Below are positions 1 to 11,330 of a DNA stretch of 64,000 nucleotides, piece by piece. The notes below the pieces were generated by a model. The model saw nothing but the letters and a program-made list of their open reading frames with translations. It ran no database searches and was not told where the DNA came from. The DNA lies in contig OX030955.1 in NCBI GenBank assembly GCA_943735955.1, positions 14,570,583-14,634,582 on the forward strand. The letters run 5' to 3'. Source of the DNA: Piscicola geometra (lineage: Eukaryota; Annelida; Clitellata; Hirudinida; Piscicolidae). The translations under genes were made by a program, and so were the position numbers. How positions within the stretch are numbered: position 1 is the first letter of the stretch; every line of letters begins with the position of its first letter.

Positions 1-1070
1 GAAAACTCGAGGCAAAGCTTTAAATTTAGTGTTTCGGGAATCAAAAAAGATAGTTTTCAATTAAAAAAGTTATTGAGAAAGTATAATTTATACTCAATAA
101 ATTTCTGTAAAAAAAGTTGTGAAAAAACATTTTTTAAGTATACGTAGCAACCACCACGAGGCTATGCAAATTAGCTTTAACCGGGGAATTTTTATGAATG
201 ATAGTCATCGTATAAAACTGAATAACTTTAACTTATTAATGTTTTGACTAAGGTCAATTGATAATTTTAAGGTTTAAAAATGAATTTTCTTTTCAATGAA
301 TATAATTTTAATAATATTAAAACTAAATAACAATTTTAAAAGCGATAACTAGTTTTACACTATGTTATCCACAGTTTGGGCACCAGCATATTTTTAAGTT
401 TTTCAAGTTGCTCTCTCAAAAAAGAGAGTATAAAAAGAAATTAAACATTTTTGAAAAATTCTTCAAAAGTTCTATAAAATATGTCAAAAGATATTAAATT
501 TGATGAGCAGGGAATGAATTATAATGTTTTTAGAGAGAGGTGAAAGGTTTTTATTAAAACTCTCTAAAATTAGCAACATATTTTAAAAGATTGAATTATA
601 TTTTGAAAATAAATTATATTTTCTTTAAAATTATACTAAAATCATTGAGTTAAACCTATTTTTGAGCCCTCAAGACCACATCATACATACCCAGTACACT
701 TATCGCCTGTCATTTAGGAGTTTTAGGTTCTTTCTAGATAACTAAAAGTGCATGCGTAAAAGCTCACTACACGCCATTTTGTCTCATAATTTAATTCACA
801 TTCAAATAAAGCATATAAAAACATGAATTAAAAAATATGATAGTTAAAATTGTAAATCAAAATTGGAAAGTCAACTTTGAAATGATTTTCTGACGCTTTT
901 GACTCTCCAAATGCCTCTAAACTTTAGACTCGAAAAGGGTTTCGGATTAGGATCTCATACGATTTTTTGTTCTTGTTTTTGCCCTTTTTTCATGTAAAAA
1001 ATAAAATGCCAAAAATGTTTTCAATATCTTAAATAGGATAAAAAACATTCAAATCATTCAAATTGATCAT
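1..1070. other. AT-rich intergenic DNA, no gene seen
   Basis: This stretch is strongly AT-rich with many A and T runs and frequent stops in all frames. I saw no splice-bounded open frame. A short segment near 140-175 (GTAGCAACCACCACGAG) is the reverse complement of a similar GTGGTGGTTGCTA segment near 2191-2205, so parts may be old dispersed repeat. Confidence 0.5.
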
Positions 1071-1812
1071 GCTGGCGTCATGAACAATCAATCAATCAAA
1101 TCAATTTCTATAGCGCTCTTTCCTCAAATTCAAGAGCGCTGGTAAATGAATTTGTTAAACAGATATGTCTTAAGATCCGTGCGAAAAGTAAATAATGATA
1201 TAGAAGTAGTTAAATAAGGAGGTGATGAGTTTCAAATATATGGACATCTTTAAAGAAGGGTCATCTAAGTAAGGTAATAATTGTCTAATACGTCAGTTTT
1301 CAATAGATAATAGACATAAACAGTCATGTGTAAAAGATTCGTTCTGACAGTCTGTCCTTCATCTGCAGAGCTCATTTGCCTTGTGAAGTAAGTAGCCAGT
1401 GGGTGCTTGCAAGCTGTGCACTGGTGTTCAAATTGAGGCCCTGGCACTTCTTCATAAACACAGTCATGTATTGAAGATTTGTTCTAACAGTCTGTCCTTC
1501 ATCTGCAGAGCTCATCTGCCTTGTGAAGTAGGTAGCCAGTGGGTTCTTGCAAACTGTGCATTAGTGCTCAATTTGAGGCCTTTGCACTTCTTCCTTTTAA
1601 AATAAGTTTTTATTGTAGTCCGTTAGACAGTTATTGGTTGTTGAAGATTTTAATTCCGAGAGCAAGATAAATTTAAAACCAGAAAACAAGAAAAGATATA
1701 AATTATAATTACTATAATTATTTGAAATTAAAAAAACTAAATTATTAGATAAGAAGACAAACTATTTAACAAAATCATTACGGTTAAAGCGGCTGCCAAG
1801 ATGGCAGCTGCT
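1070..1812 (-). mobile_element. CR1/L2-derived non-autonomous element, copy 1
   Basis: Read on the minus strand, the element starts at the GCAGCTGCCATCTTGGCAGC motif (about 1795-1812) and ends at a LINE-type 3' tail with AGCGCTATAGAAATTGAT followed by repeated TGAT (1083-1125). A second copy lies in the opposite orientation at 49885-50458. In that copy the region before the tail reads RTDLKTYLFNKFIFQRS, which resembles the last residues of CR1/L2-type ORF2 proteins. Copy 1 also holds an internal tandem duplication of about 140 bp (1320-1460 and 1461-1600, both with CTGTCCTTCATCTGCAGAGC). I infer a short element mobilised by a CR1/L2-type LINE. No intact ORF is present. Confidence 0.7.
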
Positions 1813-3900
1813 AACCAAAGATTTTATCAAAAAGACCCAAAAGCACTATTAAGTTACTTTTTCATTTAAATTGTCAAAATAAGCTTTTAATTTAATTTGT
1901 TAATTTGAATTTTAATTCATAAAAAAAAGTTTCATCAATATATGAGAGATAATGAAAAAGTATAGTGATAAAGTTAGACTCTTAAAGCCTGGTCCATGAA
2001 ACGCATATTTATTCACGCCAAACAGTGCTGTACGTAATTCTCCTAAAAGTTCAACTTATTCGAGTTTAAAAGCTGAATAACTTTTGAACCCATTGGAATA
2101 TTGAAACAATAAAAACAGATTCACAATCGGCAAATAAAAATCTATTAAATGTATATTAATTTTTTTTAAATTGACAATTTTGAAAAATCCGTGGTGGTTG
2201 CTAAGTATACGAAATCGATTTTAAAGTGTACATGCTTTCGACTTAACACAAAATTGTTAAGTTATTAAGTTAAAATAGGTATAACTTTTTTAAAAAAAAC
2301 AAATTAAAATTTGGTTAACGTATTTAAAATCAGTCAATCAAAATCTACAATTTGAGCGTTTCAAATTAAAAAAAGTATATAATAATTAATAAGAATAAAC
2401 TACTGTAAAGGTTGATTTCTTCCGTAAGTGAAGCTTTTAAAATGTTAATAAATTTGTCATATTGAAAGATATTATTCTTTTAACTTTTAATTCTGATTTC
2501 TTGTATCAAATCTAATAAAACTAGTGATTTTCAACAATATAAGAAGAAAAAACAAAAGTTATGACAAAACAACAATATTTCTGTCTTGTGAGGGGGCCGT
2601 GAATTGCTTATAGATTATGACGTAAAAACGGGACAAAAAATGTGTTCTTTTTAAATTTTAAAATAGGTATAACTTTTTTTAAACAAACAAATTAAAATTT
2701 GGTTAACGGATTTAAAATCAGTAAATCAAAATCTACAATTTGAGCGTTTCAATTTAAAAAAATGAACAAGTTTTAAAAATCGATTGGGGTTGCTAATACA
2801 GATATTATGTTTTATGCCATGTTTGAAGATTATGCTCGTATCAAAACAAGAGTTTAATCATGTTTTTTGAAAAAATTTGGGAGGTCCACATTAAGGCAGA
2901 CTCCCTCACAACCAAAAAGTGGGGGGAGAGGGTACAGACCCCAAGATCACCGCCCATAATAAATACAAAATTGACTCCATCATGATGTCACAAAGATTCA
3001 AATCAAGGCGAACACAAGATTGTTCCTTGGTGCTGACGTCGGCAGCGAGCACAACTCAGAACTATCGAGCTGAAACTGAACAGCAAGCGCACCATTGAAG
3101 AACCCTATAGATGTTTTAATAAAATACATGAAAGTAAAGACGCCATATTTATTGTTACTTTTTTGATATATCTCGGCTCAAATAGTTCACCTAAGGTTGA
3201 AGAAAATATTGCTGCTATTTGTTATTATTAGAAACCATGCATCGGTTGATGCAAACAAAAAATAAGAGTGCTATCACCTGTAGTTACCGCAGTTCTATTT
3301 ATAGCTCACTTTTCCATAGTTTCAGATACTTCCATATTATAAAAGATGTCGAATTTATACTGTATAAATTATACATCACCATTTAAATAGTCAAAAAATA
3401 TTTTAAAAAGATGGCTACTGTATTAAAAAGTTTTATAAAAAATTTGAACTTAATACCCTTAGTGAAAAGTGATAAAGTGGATGAGGACTTCAAGTCTGGG
3501 TGCGGATATATCGATGTGTCCTTCCTCAGGTTCCTAGAATGTGTCTTTCACAAAGGCTTATTAAATAATTATCTTTTGAACTTACAATGAAGAGTAAAAA
3601 AATAATTTAGGTAAAATATCTATACAGGCCTATATTATATATTACATAGACCTATATTATATAGATCGGCTATTATAATAATTCATGCTCGTGGGCTCCT
3701 CCCACTATTTTGATTGACATTTGCTAAAAGACTTGTCCAAGAATTCAATACCTTTATAAAATTGATTGTTGTAGATCTTTCACTTATAAAACCATATTGT
3801 AAATTACTAAGTAATTAGAAAAGGGCGTATCCAGTCCAGAATAAAAGCAGCTATTATTTTTGTTAACAATAAAATGTTTGCATTATTTAAATAATAAAAA
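1812..3900. other. AT-rich region with one duplicated segment
   Basis: No coding exon was recognised. A segment of about 105 bp beginning AAAATAGGTATAACTTTTTT occurs twice in direct orientation (about 2268-2372 and 2657-2762) and shares the AATCTACAATTTGAGCGTTTC block. Around 2815-2950 there is a fragment of the GGGG-rich repeat family also seen at 7085-7300 and 50820-51240. Confidence 0.5.
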
Positions 3901-3904
3901 ATAA

Positions 3905-4085
3905 TACGTATTTATAATACGCAAAAGCACTCAACTGCAGCGCCACTCACACGACATAAGTCGTGAAACACCGCATCATATACACTAGGTATATGATAGC
4001 TTACGGTTGGCTGAACAGAGATTCGAGCTGGCGACCTTTAAGTTGCAGGTTCAACGACTTTACCATTTAAGCCAACCCGCTTGCC
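3905..4085 (-). mobile_element. tRNA-derived SINE, family A, copy 1
   Basis: On the minus strand the head looks like a tRNA gene: TGGCTTAAATGGTAAAG fits an A box, and a degenerate B box follows (GCTCGAATC here, GTTCGAATC in the 30.2-kb copy). Downstream is a shared body with CATATACCTAGTGTATATGATGCGGTG and a short palindrome ACGACTTATGTCGTG. Two further copies occur at 30182-30362 and 45625-45797. Three dispersed copies with the same body exclude a functional tRNA gene. Confidence 0.8.
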
Positions 4086-4259
4086 AATTCAAAAAAATGA
4101 AGCTTCATTAGAAGTGAAGAAGAAGCAGAGATGTTGTCCCACAGAAAAGTATGGAGCATGGCAAACAGATTGTTAAAATGTAGTTTGATGGAGAAGATCA
4201 AGAACTCACTCAATGTTTGTTAAAACTAGGAGTTTTAAAACTAGTTTTAAAATTCTCAA

Positions 4260-4502
4260 TGTCTAAAAGCAAGAAATGGAGAGTTTTTTGATTAAATGCA
4301 TCTTTTCCCATTCGTTTGTTGACTGTAAATGTGTTTGTGTTCACTTGCTGACAATGTAACCAAAACAGCAAAGTTTAATTTGGCTAAGATTGATTGCATT
4401 AAAATTGTTAAATGCGTTTTTTTTATTTTGTTGAAATATTTAAAGTTCGTTAATTAATTAACGCGTTAATTGAAAGTTAACGTAGATTAAAGCACAGCTC
4501 TA
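4260..4502 (-). mobile_element. hAT transposon end fragment (TAGAGCTGTGC family)
   Basis: The right end is the inverted terminus TTAAAGCACAGCTCTA. It is preceded by ACGCGTTAATTGAAAGTTAACG and by about 200 bp similar to the 5' part of the element at 38978-39752, including the shared CCCATTCGTTTGTTGAC. The transposase-coding portion is missing. The left boundary is not clear. Confidence 0.65.
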
Positions 4503-4559
4503 ATTATTAATGAAGTTATTCCTACTGTTAGAAGGTCTTCTTGGTACACCTTTTCAGAT

Positions 4560-5250
4560 GCAATTCTTAAATGTAGGCTGTGTTCAAAAAAGGAAAAACA
4601 AAGAAGGTTCGTTGTGAATACAGTTTTGGAAAAAGAGGAATTATAAATGCAGATACACAATTTGCTGATGAATCAGTTATACCCAGAAAACCATCTACCA
4701 TAAACATTCGAACAAAGACACTTGAACTTCTAATTGCTTAGAGCGGAGCTTTTGAACCTCCTCTAACCTTGAGCACTGAAGAAATAAAAAAGTGCAAAAC
4801 TGGTACAACTGCTATTTCTGTTTGGCAAATTTGTTTAGTTTTTTCACAAAAAATAAAGGCTTCATTGTATACCTAAATCTTCCATCAGCTATGAGACCAG
4901 TTTCTCATGAAGATGATTTACCAATTCCAAGAGCTCCAGTTTCATGGCAGGATATTACAGATTCCAAAGAGGATGTTGAGTTGGCGCAAGTGTCAACATA
5001 CGGTGATTACAAAGCAAAAAATTCCTGTAGGGAACCTCATCTCAATTCACAAGTGGAACTTAATGATTTAGTTTGCGAGTTGTATTTCTCTAAACAGCAA
5101 TCGGAACTTTTAGCATCCCGTTTTAACTTTTTTGCAAAGAGGATGCTGAGAGTTAATATTAAAAAACAGAAAAAATGTACTGTTGAAACAGTACAACAAA
5201 AGAAAGATGTAATTTACGCTGGGTCATTAGTTTACAAATTTGTGTCTTAA
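4560..5250 (+). pseudogene. Unrecognised ORF resembling a multicopy TE-like protein, broken
   Basis: An open frame at about 4792-5250 contains MRPVSHEDDLPIPRAPVSW and then VELNDLVCELYFSKQQSELL. I recall the pattern ELNDLVRDL.LSK..AELLASRL from uncharacterised proteins that are highly repeated in several invertebrate genomes and are probably transposon-associated. That is family memory, not a search result. The usual continuation after the AELLASR-type motif is lost. Upstream (4560-4790) a related reading frame is interrupted by stops. It is probably a decayed fragment. Confidence 0.35.
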
Positions 5251-5424
5251 ATGTTAACCCTAAATAGCATATCTTGATGTTATTTAGCGAGAAAATTCAA
5301 AACACAAAAATCTGTTTTTATTCATTGTTAATATCAAAATAACTCAATCACAAATCTTAAAATAACTTATCAAGATATATGAACTCAATAAACATAAAAA
5401 CAATCGCTTTTAACGATTTACTCA

Positions 5425-5503
5425 ACCCTTACCCAACCCTTACCCTAACCCTCACTCTAACCCTAACCTAACCCTAGCCCTTACCTTACCCTAACCCTAA
5501 AAT
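5425..5503 (-). repeat. Interstitial telomere-like repeat (CCCTAA)n
   Basis: About 80 bp of degenerate CCCTAA and CCCTTAC units, for example CCCTAACCCTCACTCTAACC and CCTTACCCTAACCCTAA. The G-rich strand (TTAGGG) is minus. It lies between AT-rich DNA and is not at a sequence end, so it is an internal telomeric tract. Confidence 0.8.
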
Positions 5504-5859
5504 GAACTTTTAGCGTGAATTTTCACGATAGAATTTAAATTACCTTCATTTATTGTAGTTGCATTTTATAATTTTTTTTAATCTGACATATATAATTATA
5601 AATTAGATTAAAATTTACGTAATATTTCATATCTATGCAAAAATCGACTGGTTGTATTGAAATAGAGCAATACATTTGACGAAGTATAACAAAGGAATGG
5701 GATGAGATGTGTAAAAAAGGGATTATGTTTCCAGATTTAGCACACAAAATTGATGAAAGACCATCTATTTATGTTTCATTTACGTAAAACTTGTTTCAAC
5801 TCATTGGCCAGTGTAATCAAGCAGCTCCAGGTTCATAAACATTTTCATTTTTTTTAATT

Positions 5860-6100
5860 CTGAGCCAAAATGATGAGCTTGTCGTCCTGCCCCCACCATC
5901 TTGCCCCCAAATTTATTGAGAATTATTCATGTTAATAGGGAGTATTTCATATAAACTTTTAATAAATATTTTTCCAAATAAATATGTCACCTATTTCTGC
6001 AGCAGAGCTTATTTAAACGTGCATAAAAGTTATAACGTGACAGCGGAAAACAATCAAAGCTTCACAACTAAAAAAACAGTGATTTCAGCGTTAGCATACT
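5860..6100. repeat. Dispersed repeat, copy split by a LINE fragment
   Basis: The segment with CATCTTGCCCC, CTGCAGCAGAG and TTATTTAAACG is repeated at about 28165-28390. The terminal portion (CTCTTAACTAGTG..AAACTGGAAAT..ATTCGTCATCTTG) recurs at 6495-6550 and 28415-28470. In the first copy the two parts are separated by the LINE fragment at 6108-6485; in the 28-kb copy they are close together. The LINE piece therefore inserted into an older repeat. Confidence 0.6.
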
Positions 6101-6107
6101 ATTGTTA

Positions 6108-6485
6108 AACGCAATCAATCAATGATTTGTATAGCGCCCTTTACGAAGCGAAAAAAAATCGCTCAGCCATCACATTTTGAAAAAATCAGTCTTCAGGCCA
6201 CGACGGAAATCTATGATTATTTTAAGTTAAAGAAGAGAGTAAAAAATGTAAGCATATTTTAAAAATCACTCTTGATCTCAGAGGTAACCAATGTTGTAAA
6301 AAAAGATAAGGAGAACTATGAAAAAACGTAGGAGCACGAGCAACAAGACGAGCAGCACAATTGAAGACTTTATTTAGAGGAGCTAAAGTAGTATCAAGGA
6401 GACCATAGTAAAGAGAGTTGCAATAATCAATCCTGGAGAGAACTAGAGAAGATACAAGAAAGGGAAGTAGAAGACTCAGTAGGGG
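6108..6485 (-). mobile_element. CR1/L2-like LINE 3' fragment
   Basis: The minus-strand translation from about 6480 contains LVLSRIDYCNSLYYGLLD followed by a stretch ending ARLVARAP. This matches the conserved thumb/C-terminal motif of CR1/L2-type reverse transcriptases (L..SRLDYCNSLL.GLP...L..LQ.V.NAAARL). The tail on the minus strand is GGGCGCTATACAAATCATTG followed by ATTGATTG. It is 5'-truncated, as usual for LINEs. Confidence 0.8.
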
Positions 6486-6705
6486 TTTTTCATGCTCTTA
6501 ACTAGTGAAAAACTGGAAATGTGAGACATTCGTCATCTTGTCCGGTCTCCTCTAGAACCATTTTAAAACTATTTTATTCATTTTTGAAATTTGTTTCGAC
6601 GTCAGCTTTAATTCGCATATTCATTCATTCGTTTATTATATACGGATTCTTGATCGTGGATAGAACTAAAGAATATAACATTAAATAACACCAGGTTTGG
6701 CACAG

Positions 6706-6992
6706 TGCAAGTGAACGACATACGTTTTCAGAACTACTACACCTACCGCATAATGGTTCTCCATCAAGCAAGCGACCCGAGTCGCATTCCAGCTGGAGGA
6801 GGGGATCGTTGGAAAATAGGCGTGCCATGGAGCAACTTGATGGAATGTCCCTGCTGCGAAGAAGGCGCTGAAAGCACGTTTTCATTGGCGGCGTGTATGA
6901 AGGAAAGTGGTCTAGATGAGGTGACAAGACTAAGATTCTACTTGCAACAACCTTCTAGTGCCTGGAGCCAGTTTAACTTGCACAACATCCAG
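6706..6992 (+). CDS. NICN1: Nicolin-1 (NICN1-like), one internal exon
   Basis: NICN1 is a subunit of the tubulin polyglutamylase complex, which adds glutamates to tubulin tails in cilia and neurons (known from vertebrates). The exon is bounded by GGCACAG before 6706 and CCAG|GTCTTA after 6992. It enters in phase 1 and leaves in phase 0, giving 95 codons. The peptide starts with VNDIRFQNYYTYRIMVLHQ, which aligns with the family motif ITFKNYYTAFLSIRV, and ends with LRFYLQQPSSAWSQFNLHNI, which aligns with LRLILRQPSPLWLSFTVEEL. The spacing between the two is close to that of the human protein. The preceding exon(s) and a certain last exon were not found. A possible downstream frame at about 7637-7750 reads KVLKEMAHAACICRNH, but its phase does not fit cleanly. 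CpG content and the long open frame differ from the AT-rich flanks. Confidence 0.8.
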
Positions 6993-7084
6993 GTCTTAAA
7001 CATGGTTTTTCTTTTCAGTTTTTAATTATTTTGTTTCTGTATAATCATTTTATTGATTCAGTTGAATAATTGTTTTGTACTAAA

Positions 7085-7620
7085 CAGGGGTGGCGATCTG
7101 CTGCAAATTGGGGGGGGGGGTCCTACCCAGCATGAGCGGCGATCCTGGGAGGGTCCAGGGCCCTAAACCCACTCTCCACTTTTAGGAGAAGAAAAATGTA
7201 AACTTTTATTTTGCTACGAGTATTTAAGTAAGCAAAAAATAGTTTTGTTTTAGACAGCTATCACTATAACTTTACATTAGGGGGGGGGGTCATACTATTG
7301 AATAAAAGATAATTTCATGATTAAAACTGGAACATGGTCTTGAAATATGAGAATTGCATGAGGAATTCGAAATATGTAATCAGACAACCTTTAGCTACTC
7401 GAAAAATGTTTTGGAAAAGTTGAAAAATGCGTTTTTTCAAACAAGTTTATACATCACCACATGGTCTTAAAGTTTGAGAATCACTATGAGAAACATACTC
7501 ACAATGTATTACTATATAAACATACTCACAATGTATTTCTATATAAACATTCTTTTTCATCCACGCTTCAAGATTAGACTCGTATCAAAACAAGAGTTTG
7601 AGAATGTTTTTTCAATTAAA
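7085..7620. repeat. Dispersed G-tract repeat family
   Basis: The segment has runs of G (7107-7121 and 7281-7290), GGCGATCCTGGGAGGGTCC, and a block on axonal AT-rich DNA with AGTAAGCAAAAAATAGTTTTG. Related sequence lies at 2815-2950 and, inverted in part, at 50820-51240 (GGCGGTGATCCTGGGGGGAC, ..CAAAACTATTCTTTGCTTACT). No coding potential was seen. A weak open frame at 7474-7779 overlaps its end. Confidence 0.5.
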
Positions 7621-7779
7621 AGTGGCCCACAGGATCCCTCCCAGAACCGCTCTTCATGGTGCTGGAAAAGTTCTCAAAGAAATGGCTCATGCCGCTTGTA
7701 TCTGTCGAAATCATTTGTGGGCGGAGATAACTGCCTAAGTAAACTGTCCAGTTATATAGACATCTGCTTGCTTGACTAA

Positions 7780-8265
7780 CAGTTGTTACGAATAATTTTT
7801 TAATTTACTAGAATTGCTCCGTTAAATGCAAAATCGCTGTATTGGATTAGTGAGAACTGTATGGACAAATCTTCGAGTATTACCCAAAGAAGTTGAAAAG
7901 AAAAAAAAACTAGTTAGAGTTATTATCACGTGTATGGCATATATTAGTAGAAAACAAACATTTCGGTAGCCAAAATGTATTTTTCAACATATGATAGACG
8001 TTCAGCATTCAATCTTTTCATCTTCTGGCGTGAATTTAGGCGTAAAAAAAGGGAGAAAAGACAGTTTTTTAAAATTTTAAGTGCAGAGCTATATGGGAAA
8101 AATATGATGATAAAAGTCATATAAAAATTATTCTTAATCACGCAGTACTTTCTAACTCATCAGCCAAAACAGGTAGTCGTTTGTGCTGCAGAAAATGCAT
8201 TCAAAACAAAACTGTCTAACGTTGTCGAAAATGTCCATTATGTAACATTTCTAACTCATCCGCAA
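7780..8265. other. No recognisable feature
   Basis: AT-rich DNA. I saw no exon with splice sites and no repeat shared elsewhere in the window. Confidence 0.4.
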
Positions 8266-8269
8266 AGAG

Positions 8270-8670
8270 ACTTTTTTTGAAAGCCTCGATGACGACTTCC
8301 TTGTAGCGTGCCCTGTAGCATTCGACAGTGAATCGTGCCTGACGACGTGGTCAAACCAAGTCAACTTTCGACGTTTGACAGTTGCTATAAGAGGTTCTTG
8401 TTGTCCAACCAGTGCTGATGGACTTAGTTGTTGGTTCCGTGCTCCAAGTAAGTGATGCCGTGGAGTTTACGGAGAGATTTAGACTCAAAGACCTGTCTCT
8501 CGCGTTCTGTTTCCGCGTTAAGCGTCCAGATCTCCGTAAAGTAGGATACTGAGCACCAGTGACTTGTAGAGTATGTATCTGACAGAGAAGTTGATAGAAT
8601 TACTTAACCAGAACCGATAAAGTCTGGCCATTGCTGCAGTTGCCATTGAGATTCTGGTTTTAATGGTTTA
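8270..8670 (-). mobile_element. RTE-type LINE, C-terminal ORF2 fragment
   Basis: The minus-strand translation, with a few stops and frameshifts, gives RISMATAAMARLYRFW, then YILYKSLVLSILLYGDL, a TEREQ-type segment, and a piece similar to TSLVGPQEPLLATVKRRKL. This order (MA.A.ARL, LYKSLV.SILLYGCE, TERR...FE.KCLRRL, GH..RH) is the familiar C-terminal region of RTE-clade ORF2 proteins. It ends just upstream of the 16-bp minisatellite. Pseudogenic. Confidence 0.8.
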
Positions 8671-8787
8671 TTTATGGTTGCTACCATTACTTTTTCCATT
8701 TTTCATTAATATTAATGTTTTAGGCGTATTGGAATTAAAGCGTTGAAAAAGTTTTGTGTTTTGAAAATTAGGCGTGGTTATATTAGG

Positions 8788-10511
8788 GCGTTGTGATGGT
8801 TGGGTGTTGTGATGGTTGGGTGTTGTGATGGTTGGGTGTTGTGATGGTTGGGTGTTGTGATGGTTGGGTGTTGTGATGGTTGGCTGTTGTGATGGTTGGG
8901 TGTTGTGATGGTTGGGTGTTGTGATGGTTGGGTGTTGTGATGGTTGGGTGTTGTGGTGGTTGAGCGTTGTGGTGGTTGGGTGTTGTGATGGTTGGGTGTT
9001 GTGATGGTTGAGTGTTGTGATGGTTGGGTGTTGTGATGGTTGGGTGTTGTGATGGTTGGGTGTTGTGATGGTTGGGTGTTGTGATGGTTGGGTGTTGTGA
9101 TGGTCGGGTGTTGTGATGGTTGGGTGTTGTGATGGTTGGGTGTTGTGATGGTTGGGTGTTGTGAGGGTTGGGTGTTGTGATGGTTGGGTGTTGTGATGGT
9201 TGGCTGTTGTGATGGTTGGGTGTTGTGATGGTTGGGTGTTGTGATGGTTGGGTGTTATGATGGTTGAGTGTTGTGATGGTTGGGTGTTGTGATGGTTGGG
9301 TGTTGTGATGGTTGGGTGTTGTGATGGTTGGGTGTTGTGGGGGTTGGGTGTTGTGATGGTTGGGTGTTGTGGTGGTTGGTTGTTGTGATGGTTGGGTGTT
9401 GTGATGGTTGGGTGTTGTGGTGGTTGGGTGTTGTGGTGGTTGGTTGTTGTGGTGGTTGGGTGTTGTGATGGTTGGGTGTTGTGATGGTTGAGTGTTGTGA
9501 TGGTTGGGTGTTGTGATGGTTGGGTGTTGTGATGGTTGGGTGTTGTGATGGTTGGGTGTTGTGGGGGTTGGGTGTTGTGATGGTTGGGTGTTGTGGTGGT
9601 TGGTTGTTGTGATGGTTGGGTGTTGTGATGGTTGGGTGTTGTGGTGGTTGGGTGTTGTGGTGGTTGGTTGTTGTGATGGTTGGGTGTTGTGATGGTTGGG
9701 TGTTGTGATGGTTGGGTGTTGTGATGGTTGGGTGTTGTGATGGTTGGGCGTTGTGATGGTTGGGCGTTGTGATGGTTGGGCGTTGTGATGGTTGGGTGTT
9801 GTGATGGTTGGGTGTTGTGATGGTTGGGTGTTGTGATGGTTGGGTGTTGTGATGGTTGGGTGTTGTGATGGTTGGGTGTTGTGATGGTTGGGTGTTGTGA
9901 TGGTTGGGTGTTGTGATGGTTGGGTGTTGTGATGGTTAAGTGTTGTGGTGGTTGAGCGTTGTGGTGGTTGGGTGTTGTGATGGTTGGGTGTTGTGATGGT
10001 TGGGTGTTGTGATGGTTGAGCGTTGTGGTGTTTGGGTGTTGTGATGGTTGGGTGTTGTGGTGGTTGGGTGTTGTGATGGTTGGGTGTTGTGATGGTTGGG
10101 TGTTGTGATGGTTGGGTGTTGTGATGGTTGGGTGTTGTGGTGGTTGGGTGTTGTGATGGTTGGGTGTTGTGATGGTTGGGTGTTGTGATGGTTGGGTGTT
10201 GTGATGGTTGGGTGTTGTGATGGTTGGGTGTTGTGATGGTTGGGTGTTGTGATGGTTGGGTGTTGTGATGGTTGGGTGTTGTGATGGTTGGGTGTTGTGA
10301 TGGTTGGGTGTTGTGATGGTTGGGTGTTGTGATGGTTGGGTGTTGTGATGGTTGGGTGTTGTGATGGTTGGGTGTTGTGATGGTTGGGTGTTGTGATGGT
10401 TGGGTGTTGTGATGGTTGGGTGTTGTGATGGTTGGGTGTTGTGATGGTTGGGTGTTGTGATGGTTGGGTGTTGTGATGGTTGGGTGTTGTGATGGTTGGG
10501 TGTTGTGAAGG
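8788..10511. repeat. 16-bp minisatellite, about 1.7 kb
   Basis: The unit is TGTTGTGATGGTTGGG, repeated about 107 times with scattered variants (GTGGTGGTTG, GAGGG, GGCTG, GAGCG). Variant blocks such as TGGTTGGTTGTTGTGATGG recur at intervals (about 9370, 9440, 9600 and 9660), which shows larger internal duplications. The right third is almost uniform. The strand is G/T-rich. The minus frame stays open because the unit and its 3-unit phase contain no stop. I do not interpret it as a protein. Confidence 0.95.
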
Positions 10512-11330
10512 TGCCCCGAGCAGATTCCTTTCATGAAGTTTTTCTTATCCCTTATTTCCCGTACGATGATCTTCTTCACCAGGAATTCTTCTTGCACAGA
10601 TTTTGTCTAAGGGACGGAACAAGTTTGTACTCTTGCCTTGCATTGACAGATTCAATTGCTTAAGAATATCAAAAATATAACAAAGGTATATGACAAGACA
10701 GATATTTTAGGAGCTGAAGCAGGTTTTCGTGGCTTCAAAGACGAGTAAGGAATTTTCCATGAGAAAGGCATCTGACTTCGTAGACAAATAAAATGTATTC
10801 GTTCCGCACCCCTATCCTCGCACAGTCCAAAAATTAAACGCGTATTCAATGCACTTTCTCGGATAAAGTTTTCTTATTTTACAGCATTTTAATGACATCG
10901 TCTTTTTTTTAGCATCTAGCATCTCATGGTAAATAAAGTAATTAGAAGACTTATATTTGGAAGCTACAACTTTTGTTCTGGCAGCAAGTCCATGGCTGCT
11001 GCAACATCTGTGCATTAGGCTTATGACATTTCCACTTTTTTCACAGATTTTAGCTTTCGATGTCTTTACACGATGAGAAATAGAAGATATTTAGTACTTT
11101 TTTTTTTCTTCATAAAAACCACAAACCCAAACCGATTGAAATATTTCATTGAAGCGCGGTATAAATGTAAGTTCTTTGGATATCATTAATTCTTTTGTAA
11201 ATATTTTGAACTTTGGTCTAATTTCGTTTTCTTTATTCTTGGATTCTTTCAGTGTGTTAGTTTCAAGTTGCTATTCGGGAAAATTTTAAATAAAAAACGT
11301 AGACGTTTTCCACAAGCGATTAGGTCGCAG
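10512..11330. other. Unique AT-rich DNA, no gene recognised
   Basis: Several short minus-strand frames exist (10652-11015). None has recognisable motifs or paired splice sites. Confidence 0.4.

Noticed and set aside
3990..4082. tRNA gene on the minus strand
   Set aside because: A- and B-box-like sequences occur, but the same unit with a shared non-tRNA body is present three times, so it is a SINE. The cloverleaf is incomplete.
8783..10597. 604-residue open frame rich in HNTQPSQHPT on the minus strand
   Set aside because: It is the translation of a 16-bp minisatellite with no stop in that frame. It has no splice-bounded non-repeat domain, and the array is typical non-coding tandem DNA.
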